Shown here in pieces: positions 8,188 to 16,440 of a stretch of DNA of 64,000 bases. Every line of letters begins with the position of its first letter. The first letter of the stretch is position 1. Position numbers and translations under genes: made by a program. The stretch is taken from the NCBI GenBank assembly GCA_020631235.1, contig JAHDHQ010000021.1, positions 1-64,000 of the forward strand, read 5' to 3'. The notes under the pieces are model-generated. The model was not told the DNA's origin. It worked only from the letters and a program-made list of their open reading frames with translations, and ran no database searches. The DNA comes from Saprospiraceae bacterium (lineage in GTDB: Bacteria; Bacteroidota; Bacteroidia; Chitinophagales; Saprospiraceae).

Positions 8188-8699
8188 GACTTACCCAGCT
8201 TACGATCTATTTTATCTACTTTCTTTTGTAGTGTTCCCACCAGATTTGTCAATTGTGAAATTTGGTTTGACAATTCATGAATGTCTGATTTTGAAGTAGG
8301 TTTATAGGATTCAAGTTGAAGTCTATTAGATAAATCTTCAGCTTTTGAGGTGATTTGTTCTTGTATTTGAAGTACTTGTCCTTTTGGGTCTTTGATGACA
8401 TCCGCCACCATTTTTGGATAACTTTTGGCTAGTTTTTTCCATATGTCCATACTTTTCATGAGGATGCCCTCTTTATCCTTTGGACTCATATCTTCCTCCA
8501 TGGAAGACATAGTCAGTTCTGATAATTTTCCTTGAATAAAATCAATGACATCTTTTAATTCACTAAAGTTCTTTTGATCGTTATCTTGCACATGAGTGAT
8601 TTTTCCTCTCCATTGTAGGTCTGTATTCCCTTTTTCGTCCTCGTATATTTTCTGGGTAAAACGCAATAAAAAAGAGGCCGTCTGATCGTTTTTACTCAT
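8184..8699 (-). CDS. Coiled-coil protein, possible granule-associated PhaE/phasin-like
   Basis: A 171-residue protein of unknown function. Residues about 8-55 form a small beta-rich module (FLLRFTQ, WRGKITHVQ, FIQGKL). Residues about 60-115 are helical. Residues 138-168 form a predicted coiled coil with regular Leu/Val heptads (ELSNQISQL to KVDKIDRKL). The C-terminal layout recalls PHA synthase subunit PhaE and granule regulators, but no family match can be claimed. It is the first gene of the unit with the BTAD regulator, overlapping it by four bases. No signal peptide or membrane segment is visible. Confidence 0.6.
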   Translation of the reverse strand: MSKNDQTASFLLRFTQKIYEDEKGNTDLQWRGKITHVQDNDQKNFSELKDVIDFIQGKLSELTMSSMEEDMSPKDKEGILMKSMDIWKKLAKSYPKMVADVIKDPKGQVLQIQEQITSKAEDLSNRLQLESYKPTSKSDIHELSNQISQLTNLVGTLQKKVDKIDRKLGKS

Positions 8700-8819
8700 G
8701 TGTGATTATTTATTTAAAAATAGAGAATCTTTAGTGATTTTATGAATATTAATACGGTGCGAGTGTTTTAACTTTGTGTTGTACAGTATTCTAAAAGTCT
8801 TAAACTCATAAAGATTTGC

Positions 8820-9065
8820 CAAAATGGTCTCGAAAATCCGTTATAAAAAGAATGCTCATTTCTATTTTTGTTTGTTTACTTGGTCCCATTAGTACTGATA
8901 CCATTTTTCACTTCTCTCAAGTACGAAAGGATAAAAGAGTTCAAAATATAATCTTTTGGACATAGAACTATAAGTGTTTGGAATCTCTTTGCTAATCCAA
9001 TACGGATTTTCGTATCGAAGACGCTCGATTATCTTATTTGTAAGAATAGGATTTAAAATCGCCAT
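8820..9065 (-). pseudogene. Decayed N-terminal fragment of an AAA+ ATPase (DUF4143-type)
   Basis: A 58-codon frame starts at ATG 9065-9063 and stops at 8889. It reads MAILNPILTNKII, then RYENPYWISKEIP, then KRLYFELFYPFVLERS. This is the known N-terminal pattern of ATP-binding proteins that continue into an RRAVVLMGPRRVGKT P-loop. A shifted frame just before the stop gives VSVLMGP at the expected place, and similarity ends there. The fragment therefore looks like a frameshifted and truncated ATPase remnant. The rest of 8700-9255 shows no gene, only an imperfect GAGAGA hairpin near 9226-9245. Confidence 0.6.
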
Positions 9066-9255
9066 GTGTACGTCTTAATATGACAATTATAGTTAATTAA
9101 GCAGATTGTATACTGTCTATATTATACAATATTGAGCTAATAGTTTAAGTGTTTTAGGGGAAGTTATTTAATTTGACAATCGGATAATTTATTCAATGAT
9201 ACACAACGAATGATGATATCCGGCGTCTCTCGACGATAGGAGAGATATGCTGTGA

Positions 9256-10317
9256 TTATCTTGTGTTATCGACTGGCTTTTTATTTAATTCAAGGATAGT
9301 TTCAAATTCATTTTCATTTTCACTTATTATTAAGTTGTAATTATTACCATAAAATAAATTAAGCCTTAATCTCAAATTTTTCAGTCCAATATTATTTGAG
9401 TTAATGTCTTGATTAGTTGAAATGGTATTACTTGTCTTGAATATGATGGTTTCACCGTTTCGGCTCAATTCAAAAATTATAGGCGTTTTGTTTTTTTGGC
9501 TGACACCATACTTAAAAGCATTTTCAACTAATACAATCAAACTTAGAGGAAGTACTTTGTTTGCACCATCTGTAGTATCACAGTTAAATATTATTGGGTA
9601 GTCCTTACCTAAACGTATCTTTTGGATCGAGATATAATTATTGATGAACTTGACTTCTTCTGCAATGGTTGCAGCTTGAGTTGAATCTTGGTTAATAGGG
9701 TAGCGCATGATCTCCGAAAGTGTCACCATTGCCTCTGCGGTTTCTTGAGCATTTTCTTCTATGGCTTTTGAGTAAAGGCTGTTCAAAGTATTGTATAAAA
9801 AGTGAGGGCTAAATTGATTCTTCAAATATTTCATCTCAGCTTCTTTTTGTTTTTCCATAGCCTTTTGTTTGGAAGAGGCATTTCGAAAGGCCAACTTTGC
9901 GATTCCAACTGTGCCACTCACTATGATGGTCATCAAACCAAATTGAATGAAATAATCTAAATATTCTTTCCGATCTATTGGGAATTTGTAGTCGAGAGAA
10001 ACGATGAAATCATGTAAGAATACTGCAAAATAGATGAAGACAATAATACTGACAATTAAGGCTATGCTGTAAGTAATCCATTGTCCTTTGTATAGAAACT
10101 TGGGTATAAGGTATAACAGATTACAATAGAATATTATGATGCATAAAGGAAGAAATAATAGGGCTTCATCAAATCTCGAATCTTTTGTAAATACCAAATG
10201 TTCGACAGAATGATATAAGCCACTTAAATCAAAAATAAATTGTATTGCAAAAAGCCAAAAGATTAGATGAAAGAAGACTTCTGTGAAGCTGATATTTTTG
10301 ACTGCATTGTAAAGCAT
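9256..10317 (-). CDS. LytS/YehU-type sensor histidine kinase
   Basis: A membrane histidine kinase of the His_kinase/HATPase family that pairs with LytTR regulators. Several hydrophobic segments fill the first 145 residues. The phosphoacceptor block QFSPHFLYNT has its His at residue 172, and the N box LVENAFKYG is near 263-271. The ATG at 10317 is preferred over an upstream TTG at 10356, because it gives a normal N-terminus. It is the last of four minus-strand genes whose first member is the LytTR response regulator. Two secreted lipoproteins lie between the two signalling genes, which suggests they form one regulatory unit. The stimulus is unknown. Confidence 0.85.
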   Translation of the reverse strand: MLYNAVKNISFTEVFFHLIFWLFAIQFIFDLSGLYHSVEHLVFTKDSRFDEALLFLPLCIIIFYCNLLYLIPKFLYKGQWITYSIALIVSIIVFIYFAVFLHDFIVSLDYKFPIDRKEYLDYFIQFGLMTIIVSGTVGIAKLAFRNASSKQKAMEKQKEAEMKYLKNQFSPHFLYNTLNSLYSKAIEENAQETAEAMVTLSEIMRYPINQDSTQAATIAEEVKFINNYISIQKIRLGKDYPIIFNCDTTDGANKVLPLSLIVLVENAFKYGVSQKNKTPIIFELSRNGETIIFKTSNTISTNQDINSNNIGLKNLRLRLNLFYGNNYNLIISENENEFETILELNKKPVDNTR

Positions 10318-10423
10318 GGCATCAAGATACCAAATAATTAAAAACACAAACTCCAAATGGATATGGAGCTTGTGTTATTTTACTTTTGCTTATAATGATG
10401 CTCATCTCAACATAGCTAAATAA

Positions 10424-11095
10424 TTAAAGGGAAACTTTTATTGTTTTCACCAATGCGTAACCATCACTTGTATTTCCAGTCAATGTATCAGCCAAATTTG
10501 CATTTGATACAATCCCGTCATTTGAGTTGTTGGTGTCAGCATTGCCATTATAACCAGTCTCTGCATATACCGTATTAGAAATATCTTCAGACCAGGATAC
10601 TTGTGTGATCAAAAGAGAACTTCCTGTGCTGCTTTTTATTTCTACATGTATATGTGGAGTACGCCCTGGATACCATCCTGGAAAAATGCTGATGAAAGAT
10701 GCATTACCATTTGAATCCGAAGTTTGTCTGCCTCTTAGGAAATTCTCACTCGTGAAATTTCCATCTAGCTGACCATCATATTGAGAGTAATTTCCTTGAG
10801 CATCGCAATGCCAAATATCAACCAAAGCACCTTCAAGGGGATTACAATTGTCATTCGTGTTTTGAATATTGAAAGTAATCATCAAAGGAATTCCAGTCCT
10901 GTCTCCAATGATGTTTTCCCTCACATAGTCAGCAGGTGTTTTGATTGGAAAAGGCCCAGCAGTTTCTTCAGCTGATTCGGCACAAGCGGCTGGGTCAAAA
11001 TCATCTTCCTTTCTACATGATGTCATTAGAGTGGGAATAGCAATGATTGTGCTTAATCCAATTGCACTGTTTTTTAAGAATTTTTTTCTATCCAT
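10424..11095 (-). CDS. Secreted intradiol ring-cleavage dioxygenase-like lipoprotein
   Basis: A 223-residue protein with an export signal ending in a lipobox-like MTSC, so a lipoprotein is expected. The residues after Cys (RKEDD) fit the Lys-acidic surface-export signal described in Bacteroidota. The mature part has the intradiol dioxygenase fold: the AETAGPFP entry motif, DIWHCD...NYSQY with one Tyr, and FPGWYPGRTPHIHVE with Tyr plus two His. These are the four non-haem iron(III) ligands. Catechol dioxygenases are normally cytoplasmic. Extracytoplasmic members of this fold are known but poorly understood, so the substrate is open. Confidence 0.8.
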   Translation of the reverse strand: MDRKKFLKNSAIGLSTIIAIPTLMTSCRKEDDFDPAACAESAEETAGPFPIKTPADYVRENIIGDRTGIPLMITFNIQNTNDNCNPLEGALVDIWHCDAQGNYSQYDGQLDGNFTSENFLRGRQTSDSNGNASFISIFPGWYPGRTPHIHVEIKSSTGSSLLITQVSWSEDISNTVYAETGYNGNADTNNSNDGIVSNANLADTLTGNTSDGYALVKTIKVSL

Positions 11096-11148
11096 TTTCT
11101 TTAGTTTATTATTAAAGTGATTGTTTGCCGAAGAAGTATATAAACTTT

Positions 11149-11994
11149 CTACCTCATATAAGTTCCATCTGGAACAACTGTTGGCATTTTATACAGGGGA
11201 TTTATGAGTAGACTAAAGATTGCTTGATCCGTATTTTCAACTAGCTCTCTTGTATTCAGTTTCCATTCATGACCTATTTCATTAAGTCTAGTTTCTTGAG
11301 CTCCCAGCATTGAAGTCAGGGCCCAGTAAAGATATTCGATTGTCTGGCAACTAGCATAATCGCAAGTGCTATCAGTGTACGTATACCAAGCATCATCAGG
11401 ATATGACGAAGGAATCGTGAGAAATTGACCTCCTCTTGCTATGTCCATCGCGTTTGCCAATTCCGAACCTTGATTTTGGCCAAAAGCATCTGGATATGCA
11501 TGCGAATGTCCAGCATTATTTATGATATGCAGTACTTCTTCTAAGGAAGCATCAAAATGTCCTGTTAAACCACTTGAAATGTAGTTGGGATTAGTTTCAT
11601 CGTTTCCTAGATCCTGACCAAGTCTTCCTGCTGGTGGTTCAATATCATTCAAATCATTCTCTGAACTCCACATTACCATGAAAGCTCTATTTTCCAACAT
11701 CTTGTCCAAAACCATCTGGTCATCTACGACTCCATCTTCATCATTGTCTAGGTACTGTGCCATTACATTGGCTGCATGTAGAAGTTTTGTGTCTTCAACT
11801 CCCGCTACAGCATATATGTCTATGCCAAGAACAACTACTTTCTTATTGAAGCTAGGAAAGTCAGCATCTGTATTTGATTCTATTGTGAAGTTCGGATCGT
11901 TTCCAGGCAGTACGGGCGCATTAACACCTTCTTCTTTGCTGCATGATGATAACAAAAGAATTGATAGGATTGTTATTAACTTGAATATGTTCAT
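11149..11994 (-). CDS. Uncharacterised surface lipoprotein with EF-hand-like loop
   Basis: A 281-residue protein with a lipoprotein signal (LLLSSC) followed by SKEE, which resembles the surface lipoprotein export signal. A DNDEDGVVDD loop near 82-91 looks like a calcium-binding EF-hand or dockerin-type loop. EEVLHIINNAGHSH, near 153-166, is rich in possible metal ligands (Glu, His, His, His) and recalls metallopeptidase or hydrolase sites, but it is not a standard HExxH. No family can be named. It lies between the LytTR regulator and the dioxygenase-like lipoprotein on the same strand. Confidence 0.65.
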   Translation of the reverse strand: MNIFKLITILSILLLSSCSKEEGVNAPVLPGNDPNFTIESNTDADFPSFNKKVVVLGIDIYAVAGVEDTKLLHAANVMAQYLDNDEDGVVDDQMVLDKMLENRAFMVMWSSENDLNDIEPPAGRLGQDLGNDETNPNYISSGLTGHFDASLEEVLHIINNAGHSHAYPDAFGQNQGSELANAMDIARGGQFLTIPSSYPDDAWYTYTDSTCDYASCQTIEYLYWALTSMLGAQETRLNEIGHEWKLNTRELVENTDQAIFSLLINPLYKMPTVVPDGTYMR

Positions 11995-12129
11995 GATATA
12001 AATTTTAAGGTGAAGAATAGATACACCTTAGTAACTGCCAAGATAAGTATGACTATTGTGTGAAGAGTTATATCTTAAGTTAAACTGGATAAAGTGTAGA
12101 CAAATAAGAAAAAGTGTAGACCAAGGCTG

Positions 12130-12819
12130 TCAATCACCAAGATGTTCTTTCAGTGCTTTTGAATAAGTGGTCCCTATTGGTATAGCATTATTATTGATAA
12201 ATATTTGTCCTTTCTGATAAGAACTTATTTTTTTAATAGCTATGATGTAAGATCTATGAATTCTCAAAAAGAGTGTAGCGGGTAGTTTTCCTTCGATGCC
12301 TTTTAGATTTAATCTAGTCATGAACATACCTTTTGAGGTAAATATTTTTACATAGTCTTTGAGTCCTTCAATATATTCAATATCTGAATAATTAATTTTG
12401 ACGTTCTTGTAGTCCACTTTTATTAAAAGCTTACCTTGGTCTGATTGTGGTTGGTTACTTTTAGTCAGATTAAATAGGTGTCCTGCTTTATTTGCTGCTT
12501 TTAGAAATCGCTCATATCTTATAGGTTTCACAAGATAGTCTAGGACATCCATTTCATATCCTTGTAGTGCATATTGTTCGTATGCAGTAGTAAGAATCAC
12601 CATGGGTTTATTCTTTAGAGACTTGAGTAAGTCAACACCATTTATATCAGGCATTTCTATGTCTAGAAACAAGAGATCAATAGAATTGGTATTTAGTAAT
12701 TCTATACCTTCGAAGGCATTCGTGGTACAGCGTTCAAGTTTTAAAAAAGATGTCCTCATGACGAAGTTCGTCAACACTTTAACCGCTGGTTCTTCATCAT
12801 CAATTATTAGTGTTCTCAT
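12130..12819 (-). CDS. LytTR-family response regulator
   Basis: A 229-residue response regulator. Residues 1-115 are a receiver domain with acidic residues D7/D8, the phosphoacceptor D53 (FLDIEMPD), T78 (LTTAYE) and K97 (VKPI). Residues about 130-228 are a LytTR DNA-binding domain (IEYIEGLKDYVKI, RIHRSYII). It is the expected partner of the histidine kinase three genes downstream on the same strand. Confidence 0.9.
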   Translation of the reverse strand: MRTLIIDDEEPAVKVLTNFVMRTSFLKLERCTTNAFEGIELLNTNSIDLLFLDIEMPDINGVDLLKSLKNKPMVILTTAYEQYALQGYEMDVLDYLVKPIRYERFLKAANKAGHLFNLTKSNQPQSDQGKLLIKVDYKNVKINYSDIEYIEGLKDYVKIFTSKGMFMTRLNLKGIEGKLPATLFLRIHRSYIIAIKKISSYQKGQIFINNNAIPIGTTYSKALKEHLGD

Positions 12820-12883
12820 CTATTTATTTTTTTGCTAGTCGATAACAAGTAGTACTCAGTAGATAACCATAAAGCCCAATATT

Positions 12884-12909
12884 AAAAAAGGCGCTCAATA
12901 AAAAGCGCC
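12884..12909 (-). terminator. Intrinsic terminator of the prolyl oligopeptidase gene
   Basis: GGCGCT (12890-12895) pairs with AGCGCC (12904-12909) over an 8-base loop. On the minus strand the hairpin is followed by six T (12889-12884). It lies about 115 bases beyond the peptidase stop, so the heptad repeat array lies inside the predicted 3' untranslated region. Confidence 0.75.
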
Positions 12910-12926
12910 CCTCAATTATTTCTAAA

Positions 12927-12980
12927 TACTTAGTACTTAGTACTAAGTACTAAGTACTAAGTACTAAGTACCAAGTACCA
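12927..12980. repeat. 7-bp tandem repeat array with a 30-bp perfect palindrome
   Basis: Seven full heptads and a partial eighth: TACTTAG x2, TACTAAG x4, TACCAAG x1, then TACCA. TACTTAG is the reverse complement of CTAAGTA, so bases 12927-12956 are a perfect 30-bp palindrome. The array lies between a stop codon and its terminator. The same heptad types recur near 16.4 kb. Confidence 0.9.
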
Positions 12981-13023
12981 CCTCGACGAACCTTTGGGTG
13001 TCGAAGGATTGAATACAAAAAGC

Positions 13024-15195
13024 CTAAAGACTTTTCACACCCATATTATACAGCGCGAAAGCCCATATATCCGCATATTGCTCGATCGTCTTAGAAACAG
13101 GTGTTCCTGCACCATGACCGGCATTGGTCTCTATTCTTATCATCACTGGATTATCACCTACATGTTTGTCTTGTAACTCCGCCGCATATTTAAACGAATG
13201 CGCAGGTACCACTCGATCATCATGGTCTCCCGTAGTGACTAATGTTGCGGGATAAGATACACCTTGTTGCACTGTGTGTACGGGCGAGTAGCCTAATAAG
13301 TATTTAAACATTTCTTCTGACTGGTCGGCAGTACCATAATCATAAGCCCATCCTGCACCTGCTGTGAAGGTGTGGTAACGCAACATATCCATCACACCTA
13401 CGGCTGGTAAAGCTACCTTGAATAAATCTGGCCGCTGAGTACTGCACGCACCGACTAATAAACCACCATTAGAACCTCCTTGAATACCTAAATAATCACT
13501 GCTGGTATATTGATTCGCAATCAGGTATTCGGCGGCAGCAATAAAGTCATCGAATACATTTTGTTTTTTCATCTGGGTGCCCTGGTTGTGCCAGTCTTTG
13601 CCGTATTCGCCACCACCTCTTAAGTTAGCTACTGCGAAAATTCCGCCTTGCTCCATCCATACTGATCTTGTAATACTGAATCTAGGTGTTAGGCTGATAT
13701 TAAAGCCACCATAACCATATAAAATGGTTGGGTTTTTGCCGTCTAGTTCGATCCCTTTTTTATACGTGATGATCATAGGTATTTTAGTACCATCTTTTGA
13801 TTCGTAAAATACTTGCTTGGACTCGAACATGTCTCCATCAAAATCAATTTCAGGCTTCCAGAAAACTTCGGATGAACCTTCATCAGCATTGAACGAATAA
13901 ATATTTCCAGGTGTATGATAATTAGTAAATGAGTAATATAATTTCTTTTGCTCTTTCTTACCACTAAAACCACCAGCTGTTCCGACACCAGGAAGTTCAA
14001 TGTCTCGAATTAACTTCCCAGCATAGTCATATTGCTTAATCTTAGAAATGGCATCTTGCATATACTCAGCGAAGATGTATCCTCCTCCAGTAGAAGGCGA
14101 AAGTACTTCTTTCGTTTCCGCAATTAGATTAGTCCAATTGCTTGTTGTGGGATTAGATGCATTGGTAGTTACTATCCGCTTGTTAGGGGCATCCAGATTA
14201 GTTACTAAATACAACTTTGGACCATCATTATCCAATAGGTAAGTGTCACTGTCAAAATTATCTACCAACGTGATTAATTTACCTGCAGGATTTTTCAGGT
14301 CTTTTAAATAAAGTTCATTTCCAGAAGTTGAATTAGAAGCGCTGATCATTAAATATCGATCGTCTTCAGTTACAGAGCCACCAACATAGCGTCGTTTATT
14401 AGCTTCATCGCCTCCAAAAATCACTTGATCTTCTGATTGCGGCGTACCTAATTTATGGTAGTATAATTTATGTTGGTCTGTTTTTGCTGATAATTCTGAA
14501 CCTTCAGGTTTATCATAGCTTGAGTAATAAAAGCCCTCGTTTCCATACCATGATAGCCCAGAGAATTTCACATCAATGATCGTATCTTCTAAAATGGTTT
14601 TATCAGCAACATTCATGATGATTACTTTTCTCCAGTCGCTACCACCTTCAGATATGGCATAGGCTAGGATAGAGCCATCTTTAGAGAAGCTTAAACCACC
14701 TAATGAGGTCGTCCCATCTTCAGAAAAGGTATTTGGGTCTAAAAATACTTCTTCACCAGTTTCCGTTTTTTCGTAAATAACGTACTGGTTCTGAAGTCCA
14801 TTATTTTTGTAGTAAAAAGTACGTTCACCTTCCTTAAAAGGCGACCCTACTTTTTCGTAATTCCATAGTTTAGTAAGTCTGTCTTTCAATGTCGATCTAA
14901 ATGGGATTTGATCTAAATAGGCAAAAGTGTGTTTGTTTTGTCTACTGACCCAATCAGCCGTTTCATCACTCATATCATCTTCTAACCATCGGTAAGGATC
15001 TTTTACTTCGGTTCCAAAATGCGAGTAAACAGTGTCACATTTCTTAGTTTCTGGGTAGTTTTTGAAAGCCATATCTTTTACTTCTACACTTGGAGGATTG
15101 GGAATGTCTGGAGGTGTTGGTGTAGTCACCGCCATTTTTTTAGAACAAGCCATAAAGCTTATACTTAGTATAAAAACTAAACTTAGGATTCTCAT
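13024..15195 (-). CDS. Secreted prolyl oligopeptidase (S9A) lipoprotein
   Basis: A 723-residue prolyl oligopeptidase that cleaves peptides after proline. The N-terminus is a lipoprotein signal (ISFMAC, then SKK), so it should sit on a membrane outside the cytoplasm. A seven-bladed propeller (about 70-445) is followed by the alpha/beta-hydrolase domain with GGSNGG (Ser575), the DHDDRVVP block (Asp659/660) and NAGHG (His694). These are the S9A triad. The ATG at 15195 is preferred to a TTG at 15204, as it gives a cleaner signal peptide. It is followed by a heptad array and then a terminator. Length is normal for the family. Confidence 0.92.
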   Translation of the reverse strand: MRILSLVFILSISFMACSKKMAVTTPTPPDIPNPPSVEVKDMAFKNYPETKKCDTVYSHFGTEVKDPYRWLEDDMSDETADWVSRQNKHTFAYLDQIPFRSTLKDRLTKLWNYEKVGSPFKEGERTFYYKNNGLQNQYVIYEKTETGEEVFLDPNTFSEDGTTSLGGLSFSKDGSILAYAISEGGSDWRKVIIMNVADKTILEDTIIDVKFSGLSWYGNEGFYYSSYDKPEGSELSAKTDQHKLYYHKLGTPQSEDQVIFGGDEANKRRYVGGSVTEDDRYLMISASNSTSGNELYLKDLKNPAGKLITLVDNFDSDTYLLDNDGPKLYLVTNLDAPNKRIVTTNASNPTTSNWTNLIAETKEVLSPSTGGGYIFAEYMQDAISKIKQYDYAGKLIRDIELPGVGTAGGFSGKKEQKKLYYSFTNYHTPGNIYSFNADEGSSEVFWKPEIDFDGDMFESKQVFYESKDGTKIPMIITYKKGIELDGKNPTILYGYGGFNISLTPRFSITRSVWMEQGGIFAVANLRGGGEYGKDWHNQGTQMKKQNVFDDFIAAAEYLIANQYTSSDYLGIQGGSNGGLLVGACSTQRPDLFKVALPAVGVMDMLRYHTFTAGAGWAYDYGTADQSEEMFKYLLGYSPVHTVQQGVSYPATLVTTGDHDDRVVPAHSFKYAAELQDKHVGDNPVMIRIETNAGHGAGTPVSKTIEQYADIWAFALYNMGVKSL

Positions 15196-15227
15196 GTTGA
15201 TCAATTTTGCCGAAAAATAGGAAAATT

Positions 15228-15261
15228 GCTTAGAGCATCCAACTGAAAAGTAGTTCTAAGC
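15228..15261 (-). terminator. Likely terminator after the patatin-like gene
   Basis: GCTTAGA (15228-15234) pairs with TCTAAGC (15255-15261) over a 20-base loop, with a T-rich stretch after it on the minus strand. The long loop makes it weaker than the other terminators in the window. Confidence 0.4.
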
Positions 15262-15280
15262 CGCTTTTTTGTCGAAAACC

Positions 15281-16177
15281 TTAGCGAATGTGCGGATATT
15301 TTTGCTTAGCGCTTTCGTAGCCATCTTTCCACCATTGTTTCATTTTTGATGGATTAAAGACAAAGGAGTATTCAGTGAGCTGGGTAGGAGTGAAATGAAA
15401 ATGTACTTTCACTTGATCATTATAAATGGATTCCAAATGTCCTATAAGTAAGTCGTGGTAAGCGAGTTGATTATGCATAAAACTCATCGTGCGCAGTAAC
15501 AAACTAAAAATGTTGCTTGTAAAATGTTGTTTGGCAGGCATATGCCTAGGATTAAGCACAATAACATCGATTTCATTGGCACCCAAGTTTACCGCTTCTT
15601 CGATAGGTAGATAGTTCCCAAAACCGCCATCTGCATATTCATGTCCATTTTTTTCCACTAAACTCATGAAAGGAACAAAACTTGTTGAGGCCCACATCCA
15701 ATCAACAAAATCTTCGTAACCCCAATCTTGGATGTGCTTGTAAGAAATTTTTCCGGTAGTCATATTCGATACAGTGACCACAATCCTTTTTCCCGACTGC
15801 TTGATTTCCGTAAAGATATCTTCCGTCATGGTTTTGCAGATCGTTTCTCTTAAATTCCGATGTTCTCCAAAGGTTTTTTTTCGAGTCATAAAACGCCTTA
15901 CGGAGTTTAGATGATTAATGGAAGTACTAAAACTACCATCCTCCTTATATTTTATTTTAAAAGGATCAATATCGAAAATGTCAGATTGTGTAACGTTTGT
16001 GTACACCTCTTTAATTTCATCGATGCGATTACTTGCTAAAAAGGGTATAAGTAAACTGCCAGTAGAACAAGCAACAAAAATATCATATCGTCTAGCTAGG
16101 TCTTTGATGAGGTATTCTGCAAAGCCTCCGGCCCATGCACCTTTACTTCCGCCTCCCGATATGACTAATGCTCGCAT
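15281..16177 (-). CDS. Patatin-like phospholipase
   Basis: A 298-residue patatin-family lipid acyl hydrolase using a Ser-Asp dyad. The glycine-rich oxyanion loop GGGSKGAW is at 8-15, the nucleophile Ser38 sits in VACSTGS, and the dyad Asp183 lies in ADGGFGN. The usual first Gly of the G-x-S-x-G elbow is Ala here (ACSTG), a modest departure. No signal peptide is seen, so it is probably cytoplasmic or bound to the membrane surface. A heptad repeat array lies between it and queE. Confidence 0.85.
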   Translation of the reverse strand: MRALVISGGGSKGAWAGGFAEYLIKDLARRYDIFVACSTGSLLIPFLASNRIDEIKEVYTNVTQSDIFDIDPFKIKYKEDGSFSTSINHLNSVRRFMTRKKTFGEHRNLRETICKTMTEDIFTEIKQSGKRIVVTVSNMTTGKISYKHIQDWGYEDFVDWMWASTSFVPFMSLVEKNGHEYADGGFGNYLPIEEAVNLGANEIDVIVLNPRHMPAKQHFTSNIFSLLLRTMSFMHNQLAYHDLLIGHLESIYNDQVKVHFHFTPTQLTEYSFVFNPSKMKQWWKDGYESAKQKYPHIR

Positions 16178-16275
16178 AATAAATGGTTAACTAAAATAAT
16201 AACTGAACTTCATGTTAAAATAATTCAAGCTTCAATCGAAAATTTGATTTTTGTATTTTAAACGACTTACAAAAA

Positions 16276-16440
16276 CCCAAACCAAAAACCAAAAACCAAA
16301 AACCAAAAACCCAAAACCCAAAACCCAAAACCCAAAAACCAAGATCTAAAGTCTAAAGTCTAAAATCTAAGTACTAAGTACTAAGTACTAAGTACTAAGT
16401 ACTAAGTACCAAGTACCAAGTACCAAGTACTAAAACCTAA
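16276..16440. repeat. About 23-unit array of 7-bp repeats with drifting unit sequence
   Basis: C residues recur every 7 bases from 16282 to 16331 and, after one single-base slip, from 16339 to 16437. The unit changes in blocks: ACCAAAA-type, then CCCAAAA-type, then TCTAAAG-type, then TACTAAG-type (about six), then TACCAAG (three). The array runs into the stop codon of queE and ends about 100 bases before the patatin-like start codon on the same strand. Spacers as in CRISPR are absent. Confidence 0.9.

Noticed and set aside
6217-8699. Polyhydroxyalkanoate granule locus
   Set aside because: Phasin-like and PhaE-like features suggested it, but no PHA synthase, ketothiolase or reductase gene is present, while WS/DGAT is adjacent. 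Neutral lipid fits better.
12927-16440. Repeat arrays as possible CRISPR
   Set aside because: Units are 7 bp, directly adjacent and without unique spacers; no cas genes are in the window.
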